From Leptodontidium sp. MPI-SDFR-AT-0119 (lineage: Eukaryota > Ascomycota > Leotiomycetes > Helotiales > Leptodontidiaceae): a stretch of DNA of 64,000 nucleotides. The stretch spans positions 2,153,747 through 2,217,746 of the forward strand of contig JAHLEZ010000015.1 in the NCBI GenBank assembly GCA_020726505.1, read 5' to 3'. Made by a program: the position numbers and the translations under genes. Under the pieces are notes generated by a model. It ran no database searches, was not told the DNA's origin, and was given only the letters and a program-made list of their open reading frames with translations. Shown piece by piece: positions 41,001 to 50,400 of this stretch; within the stretch, counting starts at the first letter, position 1, and each line of letters opens with the position of its first letter.

Positions 41001-42420
41001 GACGTTAATTCTATATAAGAAGTCAAGACTAGTAATTTAATACTTTAATAATAAAGGGAAAAGAGAAATATTAACTCAGTCTCCGATAATCTAACGATTT
41101 AGCTAATAGTTACTTATATTTTTAGCCGTTATTATTAAGTACTTAAATCGCCTCTAAAACTAGTCTAAATCCTAGCTAGCTATTAAGGATATTACTTAAG
41201 CCTACGTCTAAATAAAGACAAGGCTTCTCTAGGACATTTTTATATAACTACTAAAAGAGATCGCAAGAGATTTCCCTCTTAATATAATATTTATAATAAT
41301 ACTATTATTATATAATATACTTAAGTCTAAAAACTATTAATTTAATATATACTATAAATATTATATAAAGAACTTACAAATAGAGACATTAACGTACGAC
41401 TTATATTTACTAATTAATACTAAAGAAAGCTATGACTTTAGTGTCGTAGGAATATAAATAAATAACACATTAATTCTAAGAAATAAGGACTTCTTAATAA
41501 GAGAGTAAGACAAAGTCATTAAGGCCGGTTTTCTAACGAAGTTAATACGGGTATTACTTCTTACTAAAATTATTACGTTTAATAAGTACACCATTATTAT
41601 AGACAGGGACAGCCTCTATATGTTTTAGAAGGGTTAAGGAGTAAGACTAGAGTTAGTTAACGTAAAGAAAGAGGACTATAAGAAGGCTTATAAAGAGTAA
41701 CGAGCTCGTGTGGCCTACTTTGCTACTATTTATTAGTCGGAAGTAACATTTAATCTCTTAGTCGTAATATAACACTAAAATCTAATAAAAGACGACGTTA
41801 AGACCTTAAACTTACGTCTTAAATAACAAATAAATAACTTAAAGAGAGGACTCTAATACGTATTAATTAACTTATAGTCTATAAAGGTCTACGTTTTTAT
41901 AGACGGTTCTTTTATTAATAATAAAGACTTAAGCTTATAAATAAGTTTCGTATTAATAATTAGTACTAAAACAGTAAGGGATGTGTAATTTACTTTAACT
42001 AGTAATATTATATATATTAACTTAATAAAATACAAAAGAGTAACTCGTGTAGTACTTATATTAGAGCTATATACTATAATAACTAGTATTAATATATTAA
42101 TTTCTCTTAGTACTATTATTAATATAGTAACTAACAAGCTTAACATCTCACGTCTTCTTACTATTATTTACACAGATTCTTTATCCCTTTATAAGTATAT
42201 TATTAAGCTTAATATAACAAAAGAGAAGCGCCTAATAATCGATATTATGGCTATTTATTAATTATACGAACGTAAAGAGCTAACAGAGGTTTAATAAATT
42301 AATAACGCTAATAACCCTGCCGACGCTATAATAAAAAGTACTCTGAATAAGGCTCTTCGAGATTTTATTAACATTAATATCCTCACTATTAAAATAAAAG
42401 GTTAAGTTTAATAGTTAACC
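35047..42420 (+). pseudogene. Copia D gag-pol, interrupted by G2
   Basis: The gag frame reads through the CCAGA site when G2 is removed (DRTPEP | ELTPETFNDTATLRE), which confirms that insertion. Protease: FDTGSR at 39,342-39,359. GAG-pre-integrase: RRLYRRFGHP near 39.63 kb. Integrase: about 39.8-40.45 kb, with a well-preserved piece 40,006-40,200 (VKRYYRLLRRAYEIV). RT: about 41.1-41.6 kb. RNase H: about 41,885-42,340 (VYVFIDGSFINN, IIYTDSLSLYKYI, NPADAI). Domain order PR-IN-RT-RH is copia. Stops are RIP type and fewer in the gag and integrase parts than in gypsy A and B. Confidence 0.88.
35403..37200 (-). mobile_element. Short gag-only LTR retrotransposon G2 (antisense)
   Basis: Same family as G1 at 23,338, opposite orientation. 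LTRs 37,030-37,200 and 35,403-35,575 (171 and 173 bp) are flanked by CCAGA (35,398-35,402 and 37,201-37,205). The internal region aligns with G1 in reverse and again encodes only a gag-like frame. The polypurine tract appears as CCCCCCAGG next to the 35.58-kb LTR. It is the deepest level of the nest. Confidence 0.92.
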
Positions 42421-42736
42421 AGAGTCGATTCGGACTAGTAACAGAGGGGTTTCTTATACTTATTAATTTTTTTGTATATTTCCTTATAACTCTTATTTTA
42501 TTAATTTATTACTTGCGATTATTTTCATATTTAATTAGTTTATAGAGTTAGAAACACACTCGATTTAGTTCTAAACACCCTTTAATTCAAAGTACTAACG
42601 GGCGGCCTTACGACGACACTCTAATAGAGACAAACTACCGGTTTCATTATAAGAGGCTACTTTTATATAATAGTATAAAGAAAGTGCCGCTATAAAGAAC
42701 TTACTACGAAGTTAATCTGAAATAGGGCTAAATCCC

Positions 42737-43451
42737 TTACGTATATATATTAGGGAGAGGTTCTTCCTCTTCCCCCTCCTCTTCCCCCGCGCTATAGCGG
42801 CGACTTCGGCGGAGACGCTTAGTAGGAGCATCGTCCTCACCGCCGTCCTCCCTACCACGCTTAGTAGCGGCAGAGGAGGCGACAGTAAGGAGCTAGTTTA
42901 AGACTAATACTGTCTCTTATATTATAAAGTATTAATACTTAAAGCTTCAATATTAAAAAGGAATAAGGGGGTTAACTTACTACTTGCGAGCTAACTAAAC
43001 TAGCGATTTCCTAGCGTATAGCGCGCGTTTCCTTTAATAATACTAGCGATAACTCCTTAGTAGTCTTTAGTACGTTAGTAATAGCGACTAATAATACCGA
43101 ATTAATTAATTCAGCGGCAATAATAATAGCTTCTTTATCTGTCGCCTCGAGGGCGACAACTAGACAAAAGTATTCTTCGACGACAAACTACGGAATTTAT
43201 TATATATTAATAACTATATATCTAGAGTACTTTCGGCGAGGATTTAAATATAATTCAAAATAAAAAAAAGAAATAAGAATACTTACTAAGTTACACCGGG
43301 ACTTCTTTTCTACGTAATATACGCATTTCTTACTCTTAGAATTATTAAAAGTGTATTCGTAGGATAAGTTCTTTACGAGGAGACAAACGTACTGAATATA
43401 ACATTTGTAGTATACGAGGTCGAGCGCTCTTGTGAGTATTAATACAGGCAC
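42737..43451 (-). pseudogene. Antisense spliced accessory gene of copia D
   Basis: Three exons on the minus strand: 43451-43287, 43187-42984 and 42892-42737. Intron 1 is 99 bp (GTAAGT..CCGTAG) and intron 2 is 91 bp (GTAGTAAGT..AACTAG); all junctions are phase 0. The 174-codon frame has a single internal stop, TAG in AIR*EIASLV, which is CAG after one RIP change. N-terminus: MPVLILTRALDL, then spaced Cys residues with Tyr where RIP turns TGT into TAT, resembling a zinc-cluster motif (KCYIQYVC...KKCVYYVEKKSRC). Middle: leucine-rich helical segment (about residues 60-122). C-terminus: TKRLRRSRRYSAGEEEGEEEE, a nuclear-localisation-like basic run followed by an acidic tail. I do not recognise the family. 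Position (after RNase H, before the 3' LTR) and antisense orientation suggest a retrotransposon-borne DNA-binding or regulatory protein; function is inference. Confidence 0.72.
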
Positions 43452-43898
43452 TGTTTTTAGTTAATACACTGTTTCCCTATTAAACTATCTCTAAAGAATA
43501 TATTTACTTTTAAGTTATTTATTTAAGTTAATATAGTCTTCTTAGAAATGTCAGTTTTTGAACTATATTAAACGAATTTAAGAGATCAGAAAAGTAGTAT
43601 ACGTACGATAGTTATATATATATTGGCTAAAGAAGACTTTAAACCTTTAGGGGAGGCGACATATATATATCTATTATATTACATAATACTAGGGGTTCCT
43701 ATTATTACTAGTTCTCGCTTAGCCTCACTATTGCGTCTCGCTATATTTAGACCCCTTTCAGGACACTTTCGGGACACTGTCGGATCGGGATTAGATAATG
43801 TTAAATACTTTGTCATTTTATTTATTATTTCTTATATATTACTAGTTATTTACTTTTACGTATGTTAGAAATAGTTTTTCTAAAAGAAGTTTTGCTTA

Positions 43899-44154
43899 TA
43901 TTAGTCCACAAGTCTTTATATAAGTATACTTCAGTCCGAAAAAGGGGGTATAAGTCAAAGTTAAGGGTTAGAGCTTAGCCGGACTAATTTTAGTGGAGAT
44001 TTAGTAAGGTTTCGCAGTATATAGTCTAGCTCTCCTCACACTCTCTTAAAAAATAAATAGATTTTGAACTATATATTTATTACTCTGTCGCTATACTCGC
44101 ATTAGAATATATTCACATATACGGCGTAGTACATAAACCGGTACTACACCGACA
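43899..44154 (+). repeat. 3' LTR of copia D
   Basis: 256 bp, same length as the 5' LTR (34,791-35,046). It begins TATTAGTCCACAAG (TG changed to TA) and ends ACACCGACA, followed by CTATC. Confidence 0.92.
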
Positions 44155-44512
44155 CTATCTAATCTATCATTTCCGGCGTAAAATACATAGTAAAAAGTAA
44201 TAGCGGATTATTTACGTTAACTCCTTCTGGGATCCGGATCTCAAGGGGATAATTAAGTAATCGCATAAGATAAAACTTATCCCCGTGTTTCTAAAGGGGT
44301 ACAACATCTAGCCGACGGGTCCCTAGATCGGTAAGATCAGCTACTATATCCTTTGGCATTATAGTAATAATTAAAATGATGATTTTAAGTGGGAATTAAG
44401 GGTTTATTTATATGTCAATAATAGGCCGGGCTTTTAGTGTTCCTTCGGAATAATAGTTATTCCGTGCCGAACCAAGTTCTAGGCAAGTCAACCCTGGCAG
44501 CAGCGCAGCGGA

Positions 44513-44762
44513 TAAATAATAATATTCACGTAATCGGCGAATTACGTGAATATAGAGGACGGGCAAAAACAGGGGTTACAGGACATAAATAGGAGCACTC
44601 GACGCTAGCCGATACAGGACTAGCCTACGATAAGAGTCTCTTATATAAAGCTCTCATCGATACCTTAGAGTAACTCTTTAGACTTAAACAAATACATACT
44701 TACAACTAAAGCTTTACACTGTGTATATCGAGTCTCACCACGATTAACTAAGTTATTACTTA
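44513..44762 (+). repeat. 3' LTR of element C
   Basis: Partner of 6,003-6,252, with the same palindrome (44,524-44,551). Its first two bases form the TA flanking the PiggyBac-like terminus. The TTGCG that follows resumes the Tc1-like transposase. Confidence 0.85.
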
Positions 44763-45090
44763 TTGCGGGAGCTCTAAGTAATATAGTGCAATTAACAATA
44801 TTAATCCTCGAATCCTTATACTTTACGTAAACTTCAGTCTTTAATTAAAGTATCTCCCTTTATATTACCCCTTTTTTAACCTTATTAAAGAGAGCTTCGC
44901 AGATTTAAAGGAGTGAATTCAGAGGCACTAGAGTTAGAGTAAGTATACCTGGGAAGAATTCGAGGATTTCCTGATATTAGTTGTATACTTTATAGGTGTT
45001 AATACTAAAGTTAAGCGTTAAGCAAGGGGGAAATTTCGTTATTCTAGCTACTAAAGTATACTAATAGAAGAAGATAATGAAGATGAGTAA
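44763..45090 (+). pseudogene. Tc1-like DDE_3 transposase, C-terminal half
   Basis: Continuation of the frame broken at 6,002. It contains the hallmark segment before the third catalytic residue (LKYLPLYYPFFNLIKESF, where LPPYSPDFNPIEESF is usual), then WEEFEDFL and an acidic end IEEDNEDE before the stop. With the N-terminal half at 5,285 it makes a normal-length Tc1-like transposase; RIP stops inactivate it. Confidence 0.85.
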
Positions 45091-45130
45091 TAAAATAGTA
45101 TAATTTAGATTATAAATACTACTAAACTTA

Positions 45131-45432
45131 TGTTACGGCTAGCAAGAGGTTAATACGGCGAGTAGACTCTAGCTTTGTATTTGGGCCTAATACTACGCTT
45201 AGAATCGAGAAGAAAAGACAAGGAGAAAAGGAGAGCTCTTTATAAGAAGAAGATTAAGTATAAATACATGGGGGGCTCTCTTAATAAGGCCTAGCGTAAT
45301 CAAGCGCCATTTACATTAACATGTCGCATACTCGTCACTTAGTCTTCCCTATTAGGCTTAGCGCCGTCGCTTAGCCAGCGATGCTACGAGCCCGTGTCGG
45401 TTAAAATACGAGGCGCATCGTAGGTCGTAACA
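45131..45432 (-). mobile_element. Solo LTR of the gypsy E family (antisense)
   Basis: 302 bp, reverse complement of the 819-1,120 LTR (TGTTACGGCTAGC...GGTCGTAACA on the plus strand). The flanking pentamers ACTTA and GTAAA do not match, unlike every other LTR insertion here. It may derive from recombination between LTRs of different copies. It lies just past the Tc1-like transposase stop. Confidence 0.88.
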
Positions 45433-46486
45433 GTAAAGTATTTGATTTATTTGTTCTTTAATTATTTTCTTAAAATATATAATTGATATAAAAGTTAGTA
45501 TACTTATACGTTCGTATATATATTCGCCTAAATATTATTACAGCTTTTAAGCTTAATAATAAGAAAATCTCTCCTTTTACAAATCATTTTAATTCTTTCT
45601 TAATTAATCATTTATTGGATTATTAATTAGAATAAAAACTGATTTTTTTTTCCAAGAGGGGGGGTTATATAATAGTAGCCGGTTAGCCAAACCATTAGTT
45701 TTATTATAATACTTAATTAGGATTAGCTTATACCTCAGTAGAGCTCGGTTAAGCTTAGTAACGCCAACGATTTAGTATTACACTAATTGAGGCATAATAA
45801 AGCTAGCGCGGAGCTAAAGAAGGCGCAACAAGAGCTATGACGTATTAGTATTAATTACGCGTAAGCTATGATATTATATAATTAATCTTAATTAAGAATA
45901 GCTTAAGCGATACTAAAGATATTAGGAGAACTACCTTCCTTCAGGAAAAGGACTCCTTACTTCAATATTTATGTTAATAGAGAATTATCACTTGATTACC
46001 TAATCCCATGACCTCAATTATAGTATTAGGCTTATAGCTTATTACCGTGCTATTACATCACGTGCACGCGCCTTAGTTAAAGCAAAGGGTTACTAAACCT
46101 AAGGGGGCAAATCACAGTACTAAGATTATATTATTATTTATTATATTTCCTTTGTTACTTTAATTACTACGTATTTATAAAGTATTTATAAAGTATGTAA
46201 AAGTATTTAAGGGTCTTAATATATTTTACTTTGCCTTTATATACTTATTATATTATTATATAATGCGTTTCTCTTACTAATAATCGTTAAGTGAATATGA
46301 AGCGAATAAAGGCATTCGGAGGTCTTAATACGCCTTATTTTACCTTCGTACGCTTATTATATTATAATATAATACATTTCATCTATTAATTTAATTGCTA
46401 CGCATTTACAAAGCAAATAAGGGTATTCAGAGTTCTTAGTACTTCTTACTTTAATCTCCCCATGTTATTATAATTTAAAATATTTA
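45433..46486. other. AT-rich region, no gene
   Basis: The first 250 bp may be the right end of the Tc1-like element (inverted GGTTAGCCAAACC at about 45,690). The rest is AT-rich with no readable protein. From about 46,160 it becomes a degenerate tandem repeat. Confidence 0.5.
46160..46470. repeat. Degenerate tandem repeat, about three units
   Basis: Three successive blocks share a CTTAAT/CTTAGTA.. TTTTAC..T.C, CTTATTATATTAT and GC(G)TTT/CATTT order with a spacing of roughly 110-130 bp (for example GGGTCTTAATATATTTTAC, GAGGTCTTAATACGCC, AGAGTTCTTAGTACTTC). Units are diverged and boundaries are approximate. Confidence 0.5.
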
Positions 46487-46676
46487 TCCCCCTTAGCTGC
46501 CACCAGAAACACCCTCCTGAAAGCCCTGTAAGGCTCCCTATAACGAGCCCCTAAGACGCGAGAAATAGGGCGTTTTTCGGGCTATGTGCACTATTCAATC
46601 ACCGATGACCCCGCTATACCTTTTTAGGCTTAGCGGCACGTGGGCTGTAGAAGGGTGCTTATGGCAGCTAAGGGGA
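46487..46676. mobile_element. 190-bp MITE with TA target duplication
   Basis: Terminal inverted repeats TCCCCCTTAGCTGCCA (46,487) and TGGCAGCTAAGGGGA (ending 46,676) are flanked by TA on both sides (46,485-46,486, 46,677-46,678). No coding capacity. TA duplication suggests mobilisation by a Tc1/mariner-type transposase, but the ends match neither Fot1 nor the PiggyBac-like element here. It is GC-balanced and not visibly RIP-mutated, unlike the adjoining AT-rich block. Confidence 0.85.
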
Positions 46677-47491
46677 TAAGAATGAGAGAAACTTAATAAG
46701 GGCTGTTTTGTACGCAACCCACATGACTTATTATAAGCACCATGAAAGCACTCTTGGCTTCTTAAACAGTCATGGCATGGCCTGATTGGAGTTCGTTCTC
46801 AAATGTTTGGCGATACTAAACGTAAAGTCTAGGGTCTTCTCGCCACGTTCGGATCCCCTTTCTCAGAGAACTTGAAGTCGCTGTCCTAGTCCTGGCGCGA
46901 TGCTCTCGTAACCTATAGCAAGAACAGGTTTGATGATGCCTGGACTGATTAACTCCCCTTGTTTAGTACTGATTAATGCTTGAGAGTCTCACACTTGGCA
47001 TAATATATTACTTCCAAGTCACTCAGTCACAACACCAGACAAGCGAGTAAGATGAAAAATATTGTTTACACTGGCAACCTTAGTCCCATTTGCCTCATCA
47101 ACCAACCACCCTATCTACCCTGACGAGGATCGCACACATGCAATTCCATCCAAGCCGCTTCGTTCTTCACAACACCCTTCTTAGTTTGACCCCCTCGCGC
47201 TGCCCCATTCGACACGAGGATACTAAGCCTACCAGTCCAACGCAGAAGCAGAAAGCCTCGCGAAACCAACCATTTCATGCCGAGGAGGACCGAGGAGGAC
47301 AGCTGGTCCCCCATAACGCCAACGCAAAACAGCCCAAAATAAATCGCAAAACACCATCTCAGAAGAAGAGAAAGAAAACTTGTTGTTGTACTATCGTAAC
47401 CTCTCGCCCCACGCCAACGCTATGCTCCTGCTCCCATGCATGCTCCTCATCGTCTGCCGCAATTACTCGCCCGAGTAATGGCAAGCCCCTA
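46677..47491. other. Intergenic, downstream of Med14
   Basis: Normal composition. It holds the 3' flank of the minus-strand Med14 gene. A plus-strand frame 47,090-47,650 overlaps the Med14 3' end and has no domain, so I treat it as chance. No other gene seen. Confidence 0.6.
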
Positions 47492-50400
47492 TCAATCGAT
47501 TTCTACAATCTCTCGTCTGAGCGGGTTGTTTCTTCCTTGGCTCTGGTTTTGGCTTTGGTTTGGTGTAGGTTGTTGTCTCTGCTGTTGCTGTCGGGGATTG
47601 GGTACTGGAGCCTGCTTCTGGGGAGCTGGCACCGGTACCTGAGTAGCTGAGGTAATAATACCCAGATTTTTTTCAGTCAACGCAAAGGTTCGTACAACCT
47701 CATCCATCTTCACTAAGAGAGTTTCTGCACCGCTCCCTTGCGCTACCCCACTGACACCCATTCCCTGCCAGCTTGGGCCTGAAGACTTCCATAGAGCTTT
47801 CAATAACTCGTCAAGTGCATCCTCTCCCTTGTTGCGAGATACACTATCCGTTCGTCGAATATACCACCAAGGCACCCCTTTCCTTTGTCGCAACCTAACC
47901 TCGAAAGTAATCTTCCGATGTACCAGGTGTGAATTGGCGGCTGGCGGTGGGTTAACGAAGTTGTACCTAATGAGGTATGAGTCCGATGCCCTGACGTGGA
48001 CGAAGACTTCTCCGTTGGTGCACAACTCGTCCGAGAACCATGCTGTTTCGATTGCATCAAGACCCCGTAAGACAGGAAGAGTCAGTGGAAGGAAAGTCGC
48101 GATCCCATCAAGCCCTTCCGACCCATTCAAAATCTTCGCTAGAGTATCCGCAATTCGAAGATGCGGATTGCCCTTCTCCAGGGTTAGTGCCATTACGTTG
48201 TCAGCAGCACTGAAATCGACTGTCGCCCTGTAGATAGTAGATGTCAGATCGACATCCATAGCATCTGTACCGAGAGTCGTTGGGTTGTTGCGATAAGTGA
48301 AAACTATCTTTCCAAGGGACACCATCTCGCAGCCCAGTGTTTTCTCATGTCTGTGAAGCACCTGAACGAACTCAACCAGACGCTCAACACGGACCATGCG
48401 CTCGATGAGGACAGGAATGACCGATTCACCAACCCTGCTATGTAACCGGATGGCAAACGACCCATTTTGAGCATTAAATATGATGTCCTTGTCAACCTGC
48501 TCATTGATGTTCAAAAGAGCTTGGGGAAGCGGGACAATCATGTGGGCTTCTGTTATTAAAACAGAGCGCTCGCCGGCACTAAATGGCCGTTTAGGAAGGA
48601 TGCCTGGAGGCTGACTGCCTGGTATAGGCGTTTGCAATATATTCTGTTCCGGGCTATCAAGAGCAGAGACATCGTGAGAATCCTGCTGAACCATCTCGAC
48701 ACCCTGAAAGGTAATTCGTATGATATCCTTTGCCCAAGATTTTCCAGTGCGTGGAAGTCGGTTTCTCGACGGAATAAGGTCCGAGAATCGAGCATAAATG
48801 GAAGGTAAAGTGACAGCCTTTGAAGCTCTACCTTTGCCTAACATATGATGGGCATGTTTGGCGTGAAGGGCCTTCATGTTGGTATAATGGGACATTACTC
48901 CGGCGGCGAAGACGTTGAGCGTTGACAGGAACGAGTAGGTGGTTTTAGGCGATGAGCTTTTGATAGGTAGTCTGATAGCACAAGCTACTTCTCGATTATT
49001 GGGCTGAATCGGGGTAGGTACCAAGACACTGTAGGGGTGAGGCTTTGACACATCACTTCAGGTGAGGGGACTTACGTTTTGACTAAATACCACTGTTCCC
49101 CACTCATGCTCTGGGACACGGCGAGATACCAGTCCTTGACCCAGCCAAACCGCCTGAACCAGACGACCGCCAAATGATCCTTGCCAGCAAATTGCTGCAC
49201 TTTATCGAATCGGAGCTCTGGATTGGCGACTTTGTTCCATCCAACACTCAGAGCACGGACCGAGAGGTCTTCCGTAATCAAGTATAAGCGAAGGCGCTCA
49301 ATCCACGAGTGGCCTTCTTTCGCAGGATCTTGCATTCGATCATTGAGCCCTGCTTCGAAGTTGGCGAAGATGCGACACATCGGGCCAAAAACAAAACGAC
49401 CAGATATAGGGTCGATCTTGACTGATACATGATGTTCATCGGTCAGTTGGATCCTGAGTTCCGAGTCTGCCGGATTATCTTGAGAGGTGTGGAGAGACAG
49501 CTCCAGGTCGCGGTTGTCGAATAAAGGCTTGGCCACCAAGTTTTGATAGATAGATGTCAGGATGTAATCAATGTGTTTTGAAATGACCGTCTTCAAGAGT
49601 GATTCTGCGGAAATGTTGGTAGCATCGAAAGGGATGTCGACGTCCTTGATTTCCTTAGACTCACGGAACCATCTGATGAACAACCGACTCGTAGCTTTAG
49701 GATCCGGGCGACCGTCCTTCCGCCTGCCACTATGGACCCCCAGAATAATCCAACTTTTTGTACCCTTGGTGAGAACACCCTTTCCGTTTCGATGGTCAGG
49801 ATATCGATGGAGCCAGTATTGGATTGAGATAGGCCTATTGAGGATTTCAACTCGCAGAGTGTCGATCCAGGTGGATCTAGCCAGCGTGATAGCCTGGCGT
49901 CGGAACTCATTGATTTTGTACGTCAAAATGAGCTCATGCAAGTACTTGTAACACCCAGCGAGGCCATCTTTGAGAAGGATTTCGTTGACTTTGTTTTCCA
50001 GGTGCCACCGAATTCCAGGGCTCATATTTGCTGACGAAGGCTGGAAAAGGAACCGGAAATCAATGAACCAGTATTGAGACTCCAGTTGCTCATCTGCAAT
50101 GGTGAGATCTATGTCAAACTCTCCCGGTACCGTGAAAGTTGCACGGCCGGACTTGATGGTGAAATCCTTGAACTGCAACGGGATGCTTTCGTAATCATTC
50201 AAATTGAGCCGTATCGAGAGAAGGGTGTTGAGTTTCTCAAGAGATCTCAGGACTTCTTTGGAGGTCAATGGTGGGGGATGAATGTAGTTTAGCTGAATTT
50301 GTTAGCATGCATACCTCGATGAATAAACAGGCAGAGACGTACATCTGGCATCCAGGATGCCTTCCCAGTCGTTAAAACCTCCAAGGCCGTCTTGAAATCC

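Larger units (their letters stand above)
34791..44154 (+). mobile_element. Copia element D
   Basis: 256-bp LTRs 34,791-35,046 (TGTTGGTCCACAGG...CCGACA) and 43,899-44,154 are flanked by CTATC (34,786-34,790 and 44,155-44,159), splitting the PiggyBac-like transposase. Without the nested gag-only element it is about 7.56 kb, long for a copia element. The excess is a 1.5-kb region between RNase H and the 3' LTR that carries an antisense spliced gene. Confidence 0.93.
22900..44380 (-). pseudogene. PiggyBac-like transposase (DDE_Tnp_1_7), split in four
   Basis: The minus-strand frame starts with ATG near 44,340 (MPKDIVADLTDLGTRRLD). It passes the CTATC site of copia D (PEMID | IAKKTNNYIRD, then ELYVYFAIRI) and the GATTC site of gypsy E (IRI | YMTYNV). 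It then continues at 26.1-25.1 kb with the catalytic-region motif YIPGRDIAVNKYIIRYQG, NKPTLIGFK, DNLFVLAKF, IIPWGKLY and YNYKIGAVDEGDHL. After the CAATT site of gag-only element G1 it ends with a C-terminal region at 23.34-22.9 kb. This order matches the DDE_Tnp_1_7 (PiggyBac) family from N- to C-terminus. At least one frameshift and many RIP stops inactivate it. The coherence of the joined frame independently proves the three later insertions. Confidence 0.85.
22745..44512 (-). mobile_element. PiggyBac-like DNA transposon (P) with perfect 31-bp TIRs
   Basis: Terminal inverted repeats 22,745-22,775 and 44,482-44,512 are identical over 31 bp (starting TCCGCTGCGCTGCTGCCAGG) and GC-rich, unlike the ruined interior. 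TA flanks each end (22,743-22,744 and 44,513-44,514). Four pieces of the element remain after removing three LTR insertions: 44,512-44,160, 34,790-34,672, 26,103-25,111 and 23,337-22,745. Together they make about 2.06 kb encoding one transposase on the minus strand. PiggyBac elements normally duplicate TTAA; only TA is seen here, which is an oddity. Confidence 0.85.
6003..44762 (+). mobile_element. Copia-type LTR element (C) bounding the 38.8-kb nest
   Basis: The outermost LTR insertion. Related LTRs start TGAATAATAATATTCACG at 6,003 and TAAATAATAATATTCACG at 44,513, and the two halves of one Tc1-like transposase flank them. Removing the PiggyBac-like element (22,745-44,512) places the right LTR directly after a copia-type RNase H end at about 22,740. 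I therefore assign these LTRs to the copia body at about 19.8-22.74 kb rather than to the gypsy bodies. The 5' internal part, probably with gag and protease, must lie in the RIP-ruined 6.25-19.8 kb and could not be delimited. Assignment is inference; the nesting itself is read directly. Confidence 0.75.

Noticed and set aside
41889..42146. 85-codon hydrophobic minus-strand frame
   Set aside because: Antisense shadow of the copia D RNase H region; no splice sites or motifs, unlike the accessory gene at 42,737-43,451.
5100..46480. The AT-rich block as a regional centromere
   Set aside because: Size and composition would fit, but every large part is explained as RIP-mutated transposons, and transposon nests of this kind also occur on chromosome arms. 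CENP-A chromatin data would be needed.
47090..47650. 186-codon plus-strand frame
   Set aside because: It overlaps the Med14 3' end on the opposite strand and has no recognisable features.
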